DNA of 64,000 nt from Paramecium tetraurelia (Eukaryota > Ciliophora > Oligohymenophorea > Peniculida > Parameciidae), in assembly GCF_000165425.1 (NCBI RefSeq), contig NW_001799632.1, forward strand, positions 270,207 through 334,206, written 5' to 3'. Under the pieces are notes generated by a model. The model saw nothing but the letters and a program-made list of their open reading frames with translations. It was not told where the DNA came from and made no database searches. Below, in pieces: positions 22,712-35,305 of the stretch. How positions within the stretch are numbered: the stretch's first letter is position 1; each line of letters opens with the position of its first letter. The translations under genes were made by a program, and so were the position numbers.

Positions 22712-25700
22712 ATGGAATTTAATGCACAAAAGAATGTGTTTGAATTAGTAAAACTATCTTTTCCATAATACACAGAAGAAAATACATTAATCAATTGTAA
22801 GAATTATTTATGTAGGATTTTGAATCTAAAAACTAAATATTAAGTATTAGATGATATCATAATAGAGAAGGAAATAAATGAAAATGAGAATGTATAAGTA
22901 AACTACTATAAAAATAGAAAGTACTTTAAATGAGATTACGAGAATGCTTCACAAAACTACTGAAATCTAAAATTTAAAAAAATTAAGAAATAATTCATTT
23001 TATACTCAGAGTAAGTTAATTAGGAAAATAAGAAATCTCGAACAACAGTTAAGAATAGCTATTTTTTGAAAATTCAAATATCATTAAGTCGTCTATCGAT
23101 ATTGAAAATCAATAGACAACTAATCAAACTATCAACAAACTAGATAATAGTTTAATCACAAGTATAATACTAGAAAAATAATAAGTAATAAATTACAAAA
23201 ATATAGAATAGTATTACGTAGGAGGTGAATGACAAAGATTTAATGAAGGATATACTATTTTGTCTTTAGGGAATTGAAGGCTAATATATTCAGTATGATG
23301 CATCATCAGATTCATTTTGCCTAAGGAAAGATGTTAATATTTCAATATCAGTACGACAACTAGTAAACTTGATTTCTGAATGCGGATGGTTATACAAGAA
23401 GATTTCCTCTTTTTGTCAGGTCCAATAACCAAACCTGATAGTCTAAGCACTTCAAAATGTAATCAAATTAGAATTATCAGAATATTATAAATTGATTGCA
23501 AATCTTGAAGGCATGATCCTGTCTTCATAATGTAATGTTACAATATTATTTAGTAATCACATTTAAGAGAATTCACTTTCATCTCCAATCCTCTTATGAC
23601 TACATGATATAAATAAATCAATTACTTTCAATTATTCAAACTAGTACTCCCCTTGGAGCTACATCTTGTTTAATTATTAATGTTTTAGATCAATTTTCAA
23701 AGCATGGATGCTCTCAAATGGCAGAACTATTCGCACGTCTACAGAAAGCAAGTTGCTAGCCATTAATGAAGTATATAAATGAATGGATCTTTGAAGGGAA
23801 TCTACTGGATATAGCGAATGAATTCTTTATAGAAAAGGATGATTAAAAGGCAATAACTAAGGATTAAGGAGAATTATGGAGAAAATAATATAGGATTAAT
23901 TATGATAAGGTCCCAGTTGTTATTTCTTATGATGAGGCGTATAAAATCTATGACACTGGTAGAGCTATAAATTGGTTGAGAATATAATGTGATAATAGGA
24001 ATTGGTATCTAAAAATTTAGCCATTAACCATCAATATTCTTTAGACCAAGGAATTATCTTAGTTGATAAATTAAGCTAACAAAAAGACAAATACTGAATT
24101 AGTTAATTTACTATTTGGTAAATTCAAATTAATGGATCATTTCAATATTATTAAATAGTACTTCCTTTTGGGTAACGGTAATTTCTCTCAATTATTGATT
24201 GAAACCCTATATAAGGAGTTATCAAAAAAAGGTAACTTAGTTTATAAACATACTTTGACTGGGTTAGTTGAATCTACACTCAGAATGAGCAATGCAAAGT
24301 AGATAGTATTATAGAGATTGTCAGTTAAATTGTTGGAGGCCCAAAAAAATGATATAGGTTGGGACATCTTTTGTTTAGATTATGAATTTGAAGAACCACT
24401 GAGAACATTATTTAATCGCAAGACTATGCTCAATTATTATAAAATATTCAATTATTTATGGCGTATTAAAAGAGTGGAATACACTCTAATCTAATCATGG
24501 ATGTAATAAATTAAAAACAAATGTTACTTAAACGTTAAGTCAAATGTAAATAAGGCTCTTCATTTGAGTTTGTAAATCATGAATTCAATGATCCATTTCA
24601 TTAAAAGTTTCTTTAGTTACTTGATGTTAGATGCAATTGAAGCTCCTTGGAAAAAGTTCATGGATTAAATTAATTAAATAGAAAATTTAGATCATCTCAT
24701 TCAATTACATGAACAACTGTTGAATGAAATTATTGATAAAGTATTCTTGAATTAAAAACAAGAATAAATTCAGATAATCTTACTGAAACTATTCGAAATT
24801 TCATTCAGATATAAATAGAATTTAGAGCATCTATTTCTGTATGTGAGAGAATTGATGGCTAAGGATAGAAGTGATAGGTTTGAGTAATCAATGGATCCAA
24901 GAGTATCACATAAAACTACATCAACTTATAGTATCAATATTGATCCAGAGTTTAAAGGATAAGAAATTATTAAATTATTATTGCAATTAAGATAAATGCA
25001 TAAAGAGTAAATATTAGAATTGATTAAGCAACTATAAAACGAAGAAAAAATGAAGTTTTTATTATTGAAACTTGATTTCAATGAGTACTACAACTTATTA
25101 TCATAAGAAAAACTGTTTTCATTAGGTTTTGAAAAGTAAAATTTATTATAACTATTACAGATTTTTACAATAATGTCCAATCCAAATAAATGAAACTGTT
25201 TGCCAGAAACAAATATCTGAACAGCCTCAAAGTTAATTATTAAAACCTTCTATTCCACAATTAAATCAAAAGTCAATGACCTTTATTTAGCAAGATGATA
25301 TTTAGATTAATGAAGGAAGTATTTATTTCTTTTATCAAAGTAAACCATTTAGAAGAATAAAAAAAATAGAAAAAACTAAAGTCAAAATAATAGATATAAA
25401 CAATGTAAAAAGAAGCAACTTCTGAGTTATAAAATCCTATGTCCAAACTTCCTATGCCATTTCCATAACCATAATAACCTATAATTACTATGAGTCCGAT
25501 TAATCAATAATCTTTATCGGATAGTAATATTCTCCAATCTTAATCTTTAAAGAGCGTCTAATAATAGTTTTCATAAAAAATTCTACAATAGACATAAATA
25601 AACCATACTATGCAATAGTTGCAATAACAATAATAATAATAGATGTAACAACAATAACATTACGTACAATTATAATCAAAAGCTAAACCTTAATTATCCA

Positions 25701-25924
25701 GAAAATCCATTGCTCCAACATCATAAATATACTAGATCTAGCCTTCAGCTCAACCAAATTTTAATAATTCTATCCTCATTTTCCAAAATCAGAGCTAATC
25801 TTAGATTAGTGTTTTATAACCTAGTAGAAATGATATGTCATTATCATAAGATGAAAACTTACAATAATTAATGGATAAAGATTTTTGTTTTCACGATAAT
25901 AATAAAGATGGAGATTTAATTTGA
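22712..25924 (+). CDS. gamma-tubulin complex component (GCP3-like) with long Gln-rich tail
   Basis: Subunit of the gamma-tubulin complex that nucleates microtubules at basal bodies and other organising centres. The model has 1,021 residues and six introns (22, 22, 22, 22, 25 and 34 nt). The N-terminal GRIP1 region includes CLQGIEGQYIQYDASSDSF and ISECGWLYKKISSF. The middle includes MKYINEWIFEGNLLDIANEF. The GRIP2 region includes IIKQYFLLGNGNFSQLLIE and later APWKKFMDQINQIENLDHL, ending LLKLDFNEYYNLLSQ, as GCP3 proteins do. Unlike typical GCP3, an exon joined at an intron just after LFSLGFEK adds about 220 residues rich in Gln, Ser and Pro, with a run of Gln and a final HDNNKDGDLI. TGA at 25922-25924. 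Confidence 0.88.
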
Positions 25925-25984
25925 ATAAAATATATATAAATAATTAATTAATCATAAATTTTATATCTATACTTTAGAAAAAAA

Positions 25985-26225
25985 GAATTCATTGTTGAGT
26001 TTTGGATTAACAGAATTTCAGAGAACATTTAACAAGTCTTAAATATGCCAAAAAGAGTAAACCCTCATAATCAATGAAGTAAAAAGAAATCAAAGTTAAT
26101 TAGAATTCATCCCCTGTCTTAATCCCATACCAAATTCGTAATTGCAGTTAAGCCATCCTAAAATAGTAATCATCATTAAAAAGATAAAAATAACAACTAT
26201 CAAAGACATTTTAAAACAAATGAAA
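25985..26225 (+). pseudogene. fragment resembling the end of a kinesin motor domain
   Basis: One frame reads NFREHLTSLKYAKKSK followed by a basic tail and a TGA near 26220. This matches the end of the kinesin motor core, where the consensus is N-(Y/F)-E-E-T-L-x-T-L-(R/K)-Y-A-x-(R/K)-A-K. Nothing upstream in the window encodes the rest of a motor, and the same frame holds a TGA just before the match. Best explained as a scrap of a decayed kinesin gene. Confidence 0.45.
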
Positions 26226-26529
26226 ACCTAATGAAATCTTAATTTTTCATTATGCTTTTTATATTTTACATTTTTGTCACTATTGATGTTGACTCAACTA
26301 GACAAATATTATTTACATTTAGAACATTTTATACTTGATTACAATTATGGATTGTTTCAAGGAAAGATTTTCATTTAGAGAAAAATAATTAAATAATTAA
26401 AATTTGTATTTATTTTTTTAATAAAGAGTTTTATTTAAGTTTATAGAAAATATCTTAATTTTTCTATGTTTGACATCTTAGACTTAAAAAAATTGGGCAT
26501 AAATTTAATAATTATAAATTCATAATTTC

Positions 26530-27944
26530 AAACCTTTCATTGTCCGGTTGGTCCATGCAATCCAATTATATTTAATTGTCTGGGAATCACTGTCTGAAAT
26601 CAAATAGAAGATGAAAAATCTCTCAGCTTTAGTGCCTTTAATGTAATATTGGAATAGGATTTTGAGAATATTCCAGGATATGTAGAGTATGAATATGAGA
26701 AATTTTAATTCCGATTAACTGCTAATTAAAAGCAGCTATATAAATATTGTTAATATTAATAAAATTGATAGTAGTCTTATTTATTGAGTTAGAAATTGAT
26801 ATATTAAAGCTTTAGGAGATAGAGTTTATTATGAATTGCTATTTTGATTCACTTTAATTAATTATAAAGATTCGTCATAAATTATGCCTCTATATTAAAT
26901 TGTATTATTGATTCGTGTGGCAAATTAATTATATCAATGATTCAAGTTGATGAAAATCCTCAACCTTTAGATCTTACTCTTTATCAGGAGATCAATACTG
27001 AAAAGTATGAGGATATTCAAATCAAAATATAAAAGCTCGAATCTACATTTTTCTAATGTTTAAGTTATAGTAGATAGCAGTAATTGAAACAAAATGAGAA
27101 ACTACAATCTGATAATTCACAACTCCAGGATAATGAACACAATACAAACAAAGACTCATTCCAATCCGAATAATTTGAAAAGTACATTGCTTAATACTTT
27201 GCCCAACTTCGCTCATAATTTGGAAGTACAAAATCGATCAGTTTCATGACTTCTTAATAGTTAAACCTATTTTTCGAAGAAGCTTTGGAATAATTAAACA
27301 ACAAAACAAAGTTGTATTAGGACATTCTAAAACTTAAACTTTTATAAACTTCATAAGGTATTGATTCATTTCTATTCATTACAAGATTTATTTTCTAAAG
27401 TATACTCCACCAAAACAAACCTAATACTTAAGTAATGGTATTTACACAATTATTGTTATCCATACCCAAATTAGTTGGAAATCAAAAAATTAATCGGCAA
27501 AACACAACTATCCAAGAAGAAGGTATTCATTATTTAATATTAAGATATTAAATTGGTTTATCAATGCTCGCAACAGCTTCAAAAGAAAAAAGCAAAAAAA
27601 ATAAAAATATAAAATATTAGTGCAAGAACACTATTATGCTTTATATAAGTCGAAAAAATAAAGCTAAAACTCTAATTAAGAATAATCAAATTAACAAATT
27701 TTTTTTGAAAATCAGTGACAAGTTTTTAATAAATATATAAAAATAACCAATAATAATAAGCATAATATTAACAATATTAATTATTTAATATTAAAATTTT
27801 ATTTTTGTTTCAATTTGTTAGTCCTACATCTAATTCTTATCTGGTCGGCTAAGAATAGTTAATTTAATTTTGGTTGTAATTTTACAAATACCTTAAAGGC
27901 CTCCTAGGATAGAAAACTGTAAACTAAATATATTAATAAAAAAA
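26530..27944 (+). pseudogene. long single-frame ORF with three in-frame TGAs near its start
   Basis: A single frame runs from about 26530 to a TGA at about 27942. The first 400 bp contain three TGAs (about 26597, 26753 and 26832), yet protein-like sequence continues between them (FHCPVGPCNPIIFNCLGITV, then FENIPGYVEYEYEKFQFRL). From the ATG at 26938 the frame is open for about 335 codons, with MIQVDENPQPLDLTLYQEI and an amphipathic helical region. The last third is Asn/Ile/Lys-rich and may be non-coding. Either a decayed gene of about 470 codons, or a shorter real gene starting at 26938. No family recognised. Confidence 0.45.
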
Positions 27945-28641
27945 TGAGGTTAGTCAAAAGGCAAAATTATTTTACAAAGAAACTTATGGAGCTACAATCT
28001 TTAGAATTCAAAAATTTTGAATTATAATTACCCATAATATTTGATTTGAAATAATAATTATTCTACATATATATTAAGAATATCAATTAATATGATCAAT
28101 TACATTAGAACTAATTGATTTTTATTAATTATTGATTTGTAATTATTAAAATCCTTTGAGACTTTCGGTTATCTTTAATTATTATAATATCATTATCATT
28201 ATTTTGTGTAATATTAAAGACTTCTGATGTAAGACATAACCATCAAAAGGGTATCTTATTTGAATATAATTTAAATATAGTATAACTCCTACTTCTGTTA
28301 AACAATAATCGCTCAAAAAAGTTAAGAACTTTTAAATATCCAATTCACCAAATTCAGAGAAATGTTGTTCATTTAATTTCATTTTAGTGAATGAAGAATA
28401 TAAAAATTTCTTAAATTCTATAGAATTAATAATTTGAAGGAGGAAAAGGGATTTTAGAAATTATCTAATTTGTTATAAAAATGGTCGACATTAATTTAAC
28501 TATAGAATTGATTAAATTACAATTTGATAAATTAGGTGACATTTATAATAATATGATTTATTTGAAACCTAGAAAATAGAAAAATTGATAAATATAAATA
28601 TCCAATAATGAAATAGATTTTAGATATAGTACATCATGGAT
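27945..28641. other. AT-rich gap with a small relic
   Basis: No intact gene. Near the end, on the plus strand (about 28430-28640), one frame reads GGKGILEIIQFVIKMVDINL and onward, then crosses a TGA at about 28588 and keeps coding character (NNEIDFRYSTSWIQYYLKN) up to the 3' end of the convergent gene. Probably another decayed copy. Confidence 0.3.
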
Positions 28642-29933
28642 TCAATATTATTTAAAAAATAACTTCCCTTTTCTCATCTCCAACTATTTATTCAAAGAAA
28701 CTGATCTAACTTCTCTTGTTGTTTTAGGTGCTTCAACTTTGTAATTAGTAAGAAGATGATTGTTGTAAAGGCTTTCTTCATTATTATTAGGTATTGTAAC
28801 TGAATGTTTAACATTTTATTCTAAGAATGTCTGGAGAGTTTTATCTTCTTTTATGGATTGTAATACTAAATTCACATGATTTGGAAATAGTTTCTAGTAG
28901 ATAAACACTAATAGTTTTTCATTACTAACTACCAATTCCAATATTTTGATTTTATCTTCTTTATAGAACTATTGAAAATCCTGAATAGTATCTAAATAAG
29001 ATTGATATTATTAGAAATTTCCTAAAGGTCTTTTTTTCTAAATTTCTCTCCTGACAGCATCAACACATTCTAAAAAACAATATTCAAGATCACTCCTTAT
29101 TATGCTTTTCTTATTTTAAGATATTAACAGTTTGTTAACTTTCTCGTTTAGGATTTTGTTTTAATTTTAGTATTTTTATTCAATTATAGTCACATATCTA
29201 TTATAAATATTTTATCTACTTAGTGAATTTATTAACAATTTCCTCATATTTAAGGTTTTCTTAGTTTAATTCGTCAGGAGGAAACATTTCTTTAATTGAG
29301 GATTAATGATGTTTAGATAATGATGAGGTCAGTTCGACTTTCGGCTAATATTCAGTTAACCTTCTTCGATGAGATTCTTAGATTTAATAAATAATGATAC
29401 TTTGTTAATTAACAGGAGTATTTGTACAAAATATCTGATCTATCTAGAGATTTGGTAATAATTCTTTATCGATTTCTTATAATTTGACCTTTTTCATTAA
29501 TGATTTGATTTATGATTCCAAGAAGTCAATTGTCTTTTATTGTTCTGTCAATTTGTATCTTAATTCATAGTTTTCCTTACTTTTCATTTCAACCTTTTGA
29601 TATAACTTCAGACATTCCTCTCTAAAATAAACCTAATTATTTAATCTTGATTACTAACTCATTGTCATTATTTGTGACATTTATTTTATTCTAATTTTAA
29701 ATACTACGTTGTTCTTCTGTTTTATTTCGTAATTCTTTTAATTCAGCTTTTATTTTTTTCATATGATTTTGATAAGCAATTACGAATTCAGCTTCATTCC
29801 TTAATTTAATCTTATTGACCAAATCAGTTAATTCATTCATATATTGTACTAATGATTGAAATGCTTCTGCTGCTTTAACTTGTTAAGAATTTTCGTTCTA
29901 TTATTGTCTCTCTTTATATAAATCCAATTACAT
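28642..29933 (-). CDS. coiled-coil protein, function unknown
   Basis: 415 residues, two introns of 22 nt. Starts MQLDLYKERQQQNENSQQ and is helical for most of its length: heptad-like stretches AFQSLVQYMNELTDLVNKI, KENYELRYKLTEQQKTIDFL and LEYCFLECVDAVRREIQ. The C-terminal half (IKILELVVSNEKLLVFIYQK) resembles an alpha-solenoid or the end of a centrosome/basal-body scaffold, but no named domain is clear. Divergent with the next gene, whose start lies 33 bp away, so the pair probably shares one short promoter. Confidence 0.7.
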
Positions 29934-29966
29934 AATTAATTAATAAAAAGGTTGTTAAAATATATA

Positions 29967-31242
29967 ATGCACAAAAGTCCTCTTCTTAAGGAAAACATAA
30001 GATTAAACAATAACTAGAGATCTACTTACTCAAGTAAAAGCAAATAAAAAACGTCCTCTTTGGAGAAGAACTCAAATTCCAACAGATCCCTACTCAATGA
30101 AATTTAAAACTAGACTCCAAATTAGCCCAAGAAAGTCACATCTACTTAGCCGTCTGATCAAAAATTGCATAATTGTAATTCTTCATATAATACTCAGAAG
30201 GTTAAATTCTGAAATCGCTTATGAAAATATAGAATAGAACCAACCCTATTTTAACTTAATAGAATTGCTATGCTGGCATAAAACTGAACTTTAATAATTA
30301 CTTATGTAACATTATGTGCTATTAAAATTAGCAAATGAAGAAAAAAGAATAAATACAAATCAGTACAATTCGTTAAATCAAACAGTCCAACCATCTCCTA
30401 AAGCCAAAACCATCTCATTATCTACTTATACAGTAATATCACTCATTTATTATTAGAGTACTTAGAGTCCAGAAGTTAGAGAGAAAGAGATGAGATAAGA
30501 GAAAATCACATCATTCAAATAGTTAATACAATAGACTAAGCAAAGTTTAGAAAATATGAAAATATCAGACATAAAACAATCCATAGATAAGATATTTGAC
30601 AACACAATTCAGCCTTTGCTTTAATTGAAAGTACTGGATTATTTTATTTTAATAGAATGAAGTGATTAAATAAATTGAGAAATGTTTAAATGCTGAGCAA
30701 TATTAGATCCGATCAACCATAGATTCATTAAAGAAAATGGAAGATGATATCTTGTCTAATGAGTTTAATATCATTGAATACATGACGATGGGACCATTCA
30801 ATGAAATAATGCAGATTTATTAGAAGAGATTTTAAGAACATTCATTTTTCACTTAATAATTAACTTAGCAAGAATTAGTTATACATTAGTTTTAAAAGTT
30901 GCATGATAATTTTACATAACAAAACTAATTGTTATGTAAATAATTATCATAATCTTTTCAAACATATTTATCTTTATTTATTTCATTCTAGAATAAGGAT
31001 GATTTTTATGAGTTGAAGGAAAATAACCACACTCAACCATCTGCTTTAAACAATAATTAATATACCCAAGAGAACTTGTTTTAGACTTGTGAAACAAACA
31101 ATTCAATTGATGAAGATTAAGTTATTATGAAGGATCAATAAGTTGTAAGAATTCCGGATAAGACATCCTAATTTACTTAGTTGCTCATGCTGAATAATTA
31201 AAAAAAATTGCTTTTAGCAGAATCACCCCAATTCAAAAATTG
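29967..31242 (+). CDS. coiled-coil protein, function unknown (3' end uncertain)
   Basis: About 380-400 residues. Exons join through introns of 23, 26, (24) and 25 nt. After a Ser/Asn/Lys-rich N-terminus there is a long helical region: ITSFKQLIQQTKQSLENMKI, VIKQIEKCLNAEQYQIRSTI and YQKRFQEHSFFTQQLTQQEL. The last exon is not settled. The frame that reads KDQQVVRIPDKTSQFTQLL has no immediate TGA, whereas a 22-nt intron near 31120 would end the protein at TGA 31191-31193. The TGA at 31240-31242 fits only if another frame change exists. Paired with the divergent coiled-coil gene at 29933. Confidence 0.6.
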
Positions 31243-31320
31243 ATTATATATTTTAGTTTAATTTATTTAAAATAACAATATAATACTTTATAAAATTAAA
31301 TTAATTCAATCTATAATGTA

Positions 31321-32523
31321 TCATGGTTTTGCAGTTAAATTTCTTAGTAGGTCATTAAATAAATTAGGTTTTTGAGGATACCAAATATTTATAAATTTAT
31401 TCAAATCTATACTAATTTTATTTTTATTTTTATTTTCATCCTTCATTAATTTGCTTTTATTTTTCTTTCTTTCAGATTTATGCTATACTAAATTTTGTAC
31501 ATCAGGTTTCTATTCTTCTTTGTTTATTTGAGTAATCAGCATAACCTTCTTCCTTGTAGGAGTGTTCCTAGAATGACTTGTGCTATCCTAATCAATTTCA
31601 ATATTTAAATCTAAGGAGTTTCTCTAGCTAACCTTTCCCTTTTGTCCCTTTCTACCGTCATTCGATACTACTGACTATTTTCTATATGATAGAATCACGC
31701 TCTGATCTAGTTAGACTCTCAAAACACTGAGGGGCAATATGGAAGGTAAGATCTATTTTACATCATTATTTATCTGATTTGATATCTAAATCTTTGTTTG
31801 TTTAATCATGTGGAGAATATCTAACTCAATTTATGGATTAGCATTTTGCTTTAATAATTCAACTAAATTCTGGGTAGTTATTTCTGCTTAATTATTTAAA
31901 TCATAAAAGAGAAAACAGACACGGATTTACTATTTTAAATCTAAATTTTCGATTTTTCTTATCAACGTGTAATATTAGTTAAAAGTTAGAATTTGAGGAA
32001 TTTTCAAAACTTTTACTATTTATTCACATATGATGTCAGGATAATATCTTTATAAATATGTAGCTAGTTATTATTTATTTATTCTGATATTCCTAATTTA
32101 TATTGATTTACATCTAAACTTGTTATCAGATTCAACTTCAATTCTATTTATCTCTCCAAAGACATCAGCGAATTACTACGGCATTTCTTCCTTAGAATTG
32201 GATAAAACTCCAACCATTTTCGAAGGACTTAGAGTATTTTTTCTTTCCTGACGTAATAAAAATGAGCTCAAAAGTTTAGAATTACTCCTTTCTGTATCTT
32301 CATCACTAAACTTTTATTGCGAAATTTTCTCATTTTGACTTGTATTTGCAGCATTGCTTATTAATTTCTTATTTTAATCTTTACGTATGATTCTACTTAC
32401 TATTTAAGTTCGTATTCTTAATTTATTCATAAGAGGAGCTTGAAGGATATATTACATCATTTTACCCAATAAATTGTGTTAATATGCTTTTTTTACAAAG
32501 ACATCTAATTCATTATTTATCAT
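31321..32523 (-). CDS. uncharacterised protein with a weak EF-hand-like segment
   Basis: Intronless ORF of 400 residues, starting MINNELDVFVKKAYQHNL. The middle has an arrangement like a degenerate calcium-binding protein (QIRVCFLFYDLNNQAEITTQ followed by a helix NLVELLKQ), where a loop reading YDLNNQAEIT could be a worn EF-hand lacking some ligands. The C-terminal third is Lys/Asn/Ser-rich and ends in a small hydrophobic block NIWYPQKPNLFNDLLRNL. I cannot assign a role. Confidence 0.65.
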
Positions 32524-32847
32524 TTTAATACAATTTCATTATTAATTCGTTCTAATATATTGTCATAGTGAATATTCAAACATTATACTATGTGATTAAT
32601 TAGATAAAATAACGGATGAAAATACCATATTATATTATTTTGTTTTTTATTCATTAATGAATTCAAGGAGGTTAGGCTTATGCTAAACTGTTTTTTTTAT
32701 GATGAAAATATATTAACAATTAATCATATATCAACCAAATTTATTTTATAAACCCAATTTCAAAAATTAAGTAATTAATTTGTGTAATAATTGTATAAAA
32801 TATTAAATTTATAAAGACAAAGAGTATAAACGAAATCATAAACAAGC
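32524..32847. other. AT-rich spacer
   Basis: About 320 bp, A/T-rich, between the start of the 31321-32523 gene and the stop of the zinc-finger gene, both on the minus strand. Many TGAs on both strands. I see no gene or RNA. It presumably holds the promoter of the upstream-facing gene. Confidence 0.5.
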
Positions 32848-34601
32848 TCATTAGATAAAGATTTATTAATTAGAATGATCATTATGATTGCTATTAAAAT
32901 ACAATGATCTCCTTTTGATTTCTTTTGACTTCTTAATTTTTACTGATGAAGATGAACTTTCAATATGTGTAAGTTTATGTGATTTTGATGTTAGTGAGGT
33001 ATCATTTTTTTTGATCTTCCTCTTAATCATATTTTTAGTGATTGATTTTTTGTGTTTAAGATTACTTTTTGGAATGACAGTGTCCTCATTGTTTTCAAGG
33101 TTGCTTTTAAACATATTAAATTCAATAGGAATATTTTTAATTAAGTTTCGTTTTTCCTTCACAAGCATTTCAAAATATGATGATTGATAGATATCTTCTA
33201 AATCTCCGTTCAATTCCAAATATTGTCTCTTTAATTTATAAATAATTTCATTTCTTGAACATCTGATACAAGTACATAATCCCTAGATTGAATAACATTC
33301 ATAATTACTTTGCACAATGGACATATCCATAGAAATTGAGTAATTTCATATGAATCAAATTCATGCTTTAAACATTTTAAACAAAAGTATCTTTTACAAT
33401 GAATCTATTAATCTATGATATGTCATAAATTGAATGTACTTTCAATAATGTAATTTGTAGAATAAAGATCTAAAATATATTATTATTGAGACTTTGCATT
33501 TATTTAATATCTCTAACACGTTAGCAAATCTTCATTGTATTCATGTAACCCCATCTAAAAATGATTATATGAACACTGTTTCAGATTTTTAACATCAACC
33601 ATCAATTTACAAAAGTGACACATTTGCATCTCGAATACATCCTACATAATTCAATTCATTTACATCAGATCTGAGTCCAGGTATTTATTCAGGAAATTCA
33701 TAAGGCACTTCTCTTAATCTTTGAAGATTTGCAAAATGCTCCAAGTTCAGATCAATTTAAATTTGACTCAAATATTTATCAAAGATCACAGTAATTGTGT
33801 TGTCTTTACATAAATATTTAATTATACTTTTTTCATTAAAGATAGCCTTACCAATGCTTTCAGCAACTTGATAATCTTCATGTAAAATAATTAAATCCTT
33901 CAATATTTTTAGTTCTTCTTGATGATTTCTAACTCTGGATCTTGTTAATTTAATTGAATGGTTTTTAACGATCTGGGAAGAATAAGTGTAGAGCAGATTA
34001 TTATTGATTTCTTGGACATGTTATTCAAGTCTAATGATATGAAATTGAGATAATACTGTTGCAGGGAATTAGAATTATCAAGTTGTTCAAGTTAATATTC
34101 TAGTTATTATATTTGTTTGCTTAATTCATCCTTTGAATCTATCACGTGATGTAGATTAGTCAAGATTTAATTTTCTTATTGATAAATTAGTTATTGTTGT
34201 TATTCTGATTTTTAGGACATATTTTTAATGAGATCTTCAGTCTGCTATAGTCCTTCAATAAGCTGATCATAACAAATTTGGTCTATCATTTCATCAATTA
34301 AATTTTAAATGGGTTCTTAATGATGTTTTCTTTGTTGTAAAAGTAATGAAAGTCTTTATTTTAGGTTGATGAAATTGTATTAAGATAATTTAGATCTGTT
34401 GTTCTGTTTCAGAATTTTATCTAATAATTTATGACAATTTAAGTTTACATAATAAGAAACTATTTTATGAATAAATTGTTTACATTTCTTTTTGAAGTGA
34501 CTAATGTCAGAGGTGTTAATAAGAGAGTGAACCAAGAAAAATTACTCATTGATTTCTCTCCAAAAATTACAAGTGAAAATTGATTCTCCATTTCTATCCA
34601 T
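32848..34601 (-). CDS. zf-4CXXC_R1 (CDCA7-type) zinc-finger protein
   Basis: 550 residues, four introns (26, 22, 27 and 26 nt). The N-terminal 300 residues are helical and coiled-coil rich. Residues around 330-460 carry a cysteine array typical of the zf-4CXXC_R1 domain of CDCA7/R1 proteins: CHFCKLMVDVKNLKQC, then HCKRYFCLKCLKHEFDSYEI, then the diagnostic FLWICPLCKGLCTCIRC. In animals and plants CDCA7-type proteins work with the HELLS/DDM1 remodeller at nucleosomes and hemimethylated DNA. A chromatin role here is by family only. The C-terminus is strongly basic with a Ser run (KKSITKNMIKRKIKKN, ESSSSSVKIKK), consistent with nuclear location. TGA stop at 32848-32850; read with TAA as Gln the tail continues seven residues past the first TAA. 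Confidence 0.78.
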
Positions 34602-34819
34602 TTTTACAATATAAATATTAACTTTAGAAAGAATTATTAATCTATAAATTAAAAATCATATTTATGTAATAAAATTGTATATCAATTTCGATTTACAGTC
34701 CATTATCGTTTGTTTTTCAAACTCTCTCTCCCCTTTTCTGCATTTACGATTATCTAATCTCTCCAATCACATCTAACTTCCTTAAGAATCAAACCAAAAA
34801 TTGTTGATAAGCAAAGAAA

Positions 34820-35048
34820 ATGATTTCTTCACATTCCTTCACATTCTCAAGTAAACTAATTATAATTTATACTTCTAAGAGGAGACCAACACCACTCAAG
34901 AGTTGAGATCGCTGATTTATTGAAATATTGCTTAGGAAATTTAAATGAATTAATAGAAGTACAAACTATGTTCAAGTAACAACTCAGAAATAGTTTAGAG
35001 ATGAATAGAAATAATAGAGTGTTTTATCCATTAATTTATTATTTATGA
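34820..35048 (+). CDS. small hypothetical protein
   Basis: A 65-residue model: exon one MISSHSFTFS, an intron of 31 nt ending AAGAG, and exon two with an amphipathic helix VEIADLLKYCLGNLNELIEV and QTMFKQQLRNSLEMNRNN. Divergent from the zinc-finger gene (219 bp between the starts). The helical, Leu-heptad second exon is coding-like, but the intron end is atypical and no homologue is recalled. The gene could extend beyond 35048 if a further intron removes that TGA. Confidence 0.4.
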
Positions 35049-35305
35049 TGTTGAAATAAATAATAGGAAGGAAACAAGAAAATGATAATTAGAAGTGCAA
35101 AATCAAATATAATAAAATAGGTATTCATAATAAAACGAATATAAAATCTAACAAAAATAAAGATTTGGCTAAAGTTGCTTACTTGATTTTAAGGATTAAT
35201 TTATATAGATAAGTTTGTTTCCATATTTGTCAATTTTGTTGTTTAGTTGAATTTAAAGTAATAAGAATGTTATTATAATTATATAAATATTAATATTAAT
35301 ATCAT

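Noticed and set aside
32888-33187. Hydrophobic plus-strand frame
   Set aside because: Antisense to the basic C-terminus of the zf-4CXXC_R1 protein. Its Phe/Leu richness comes from complementing Lys/Asn codons.
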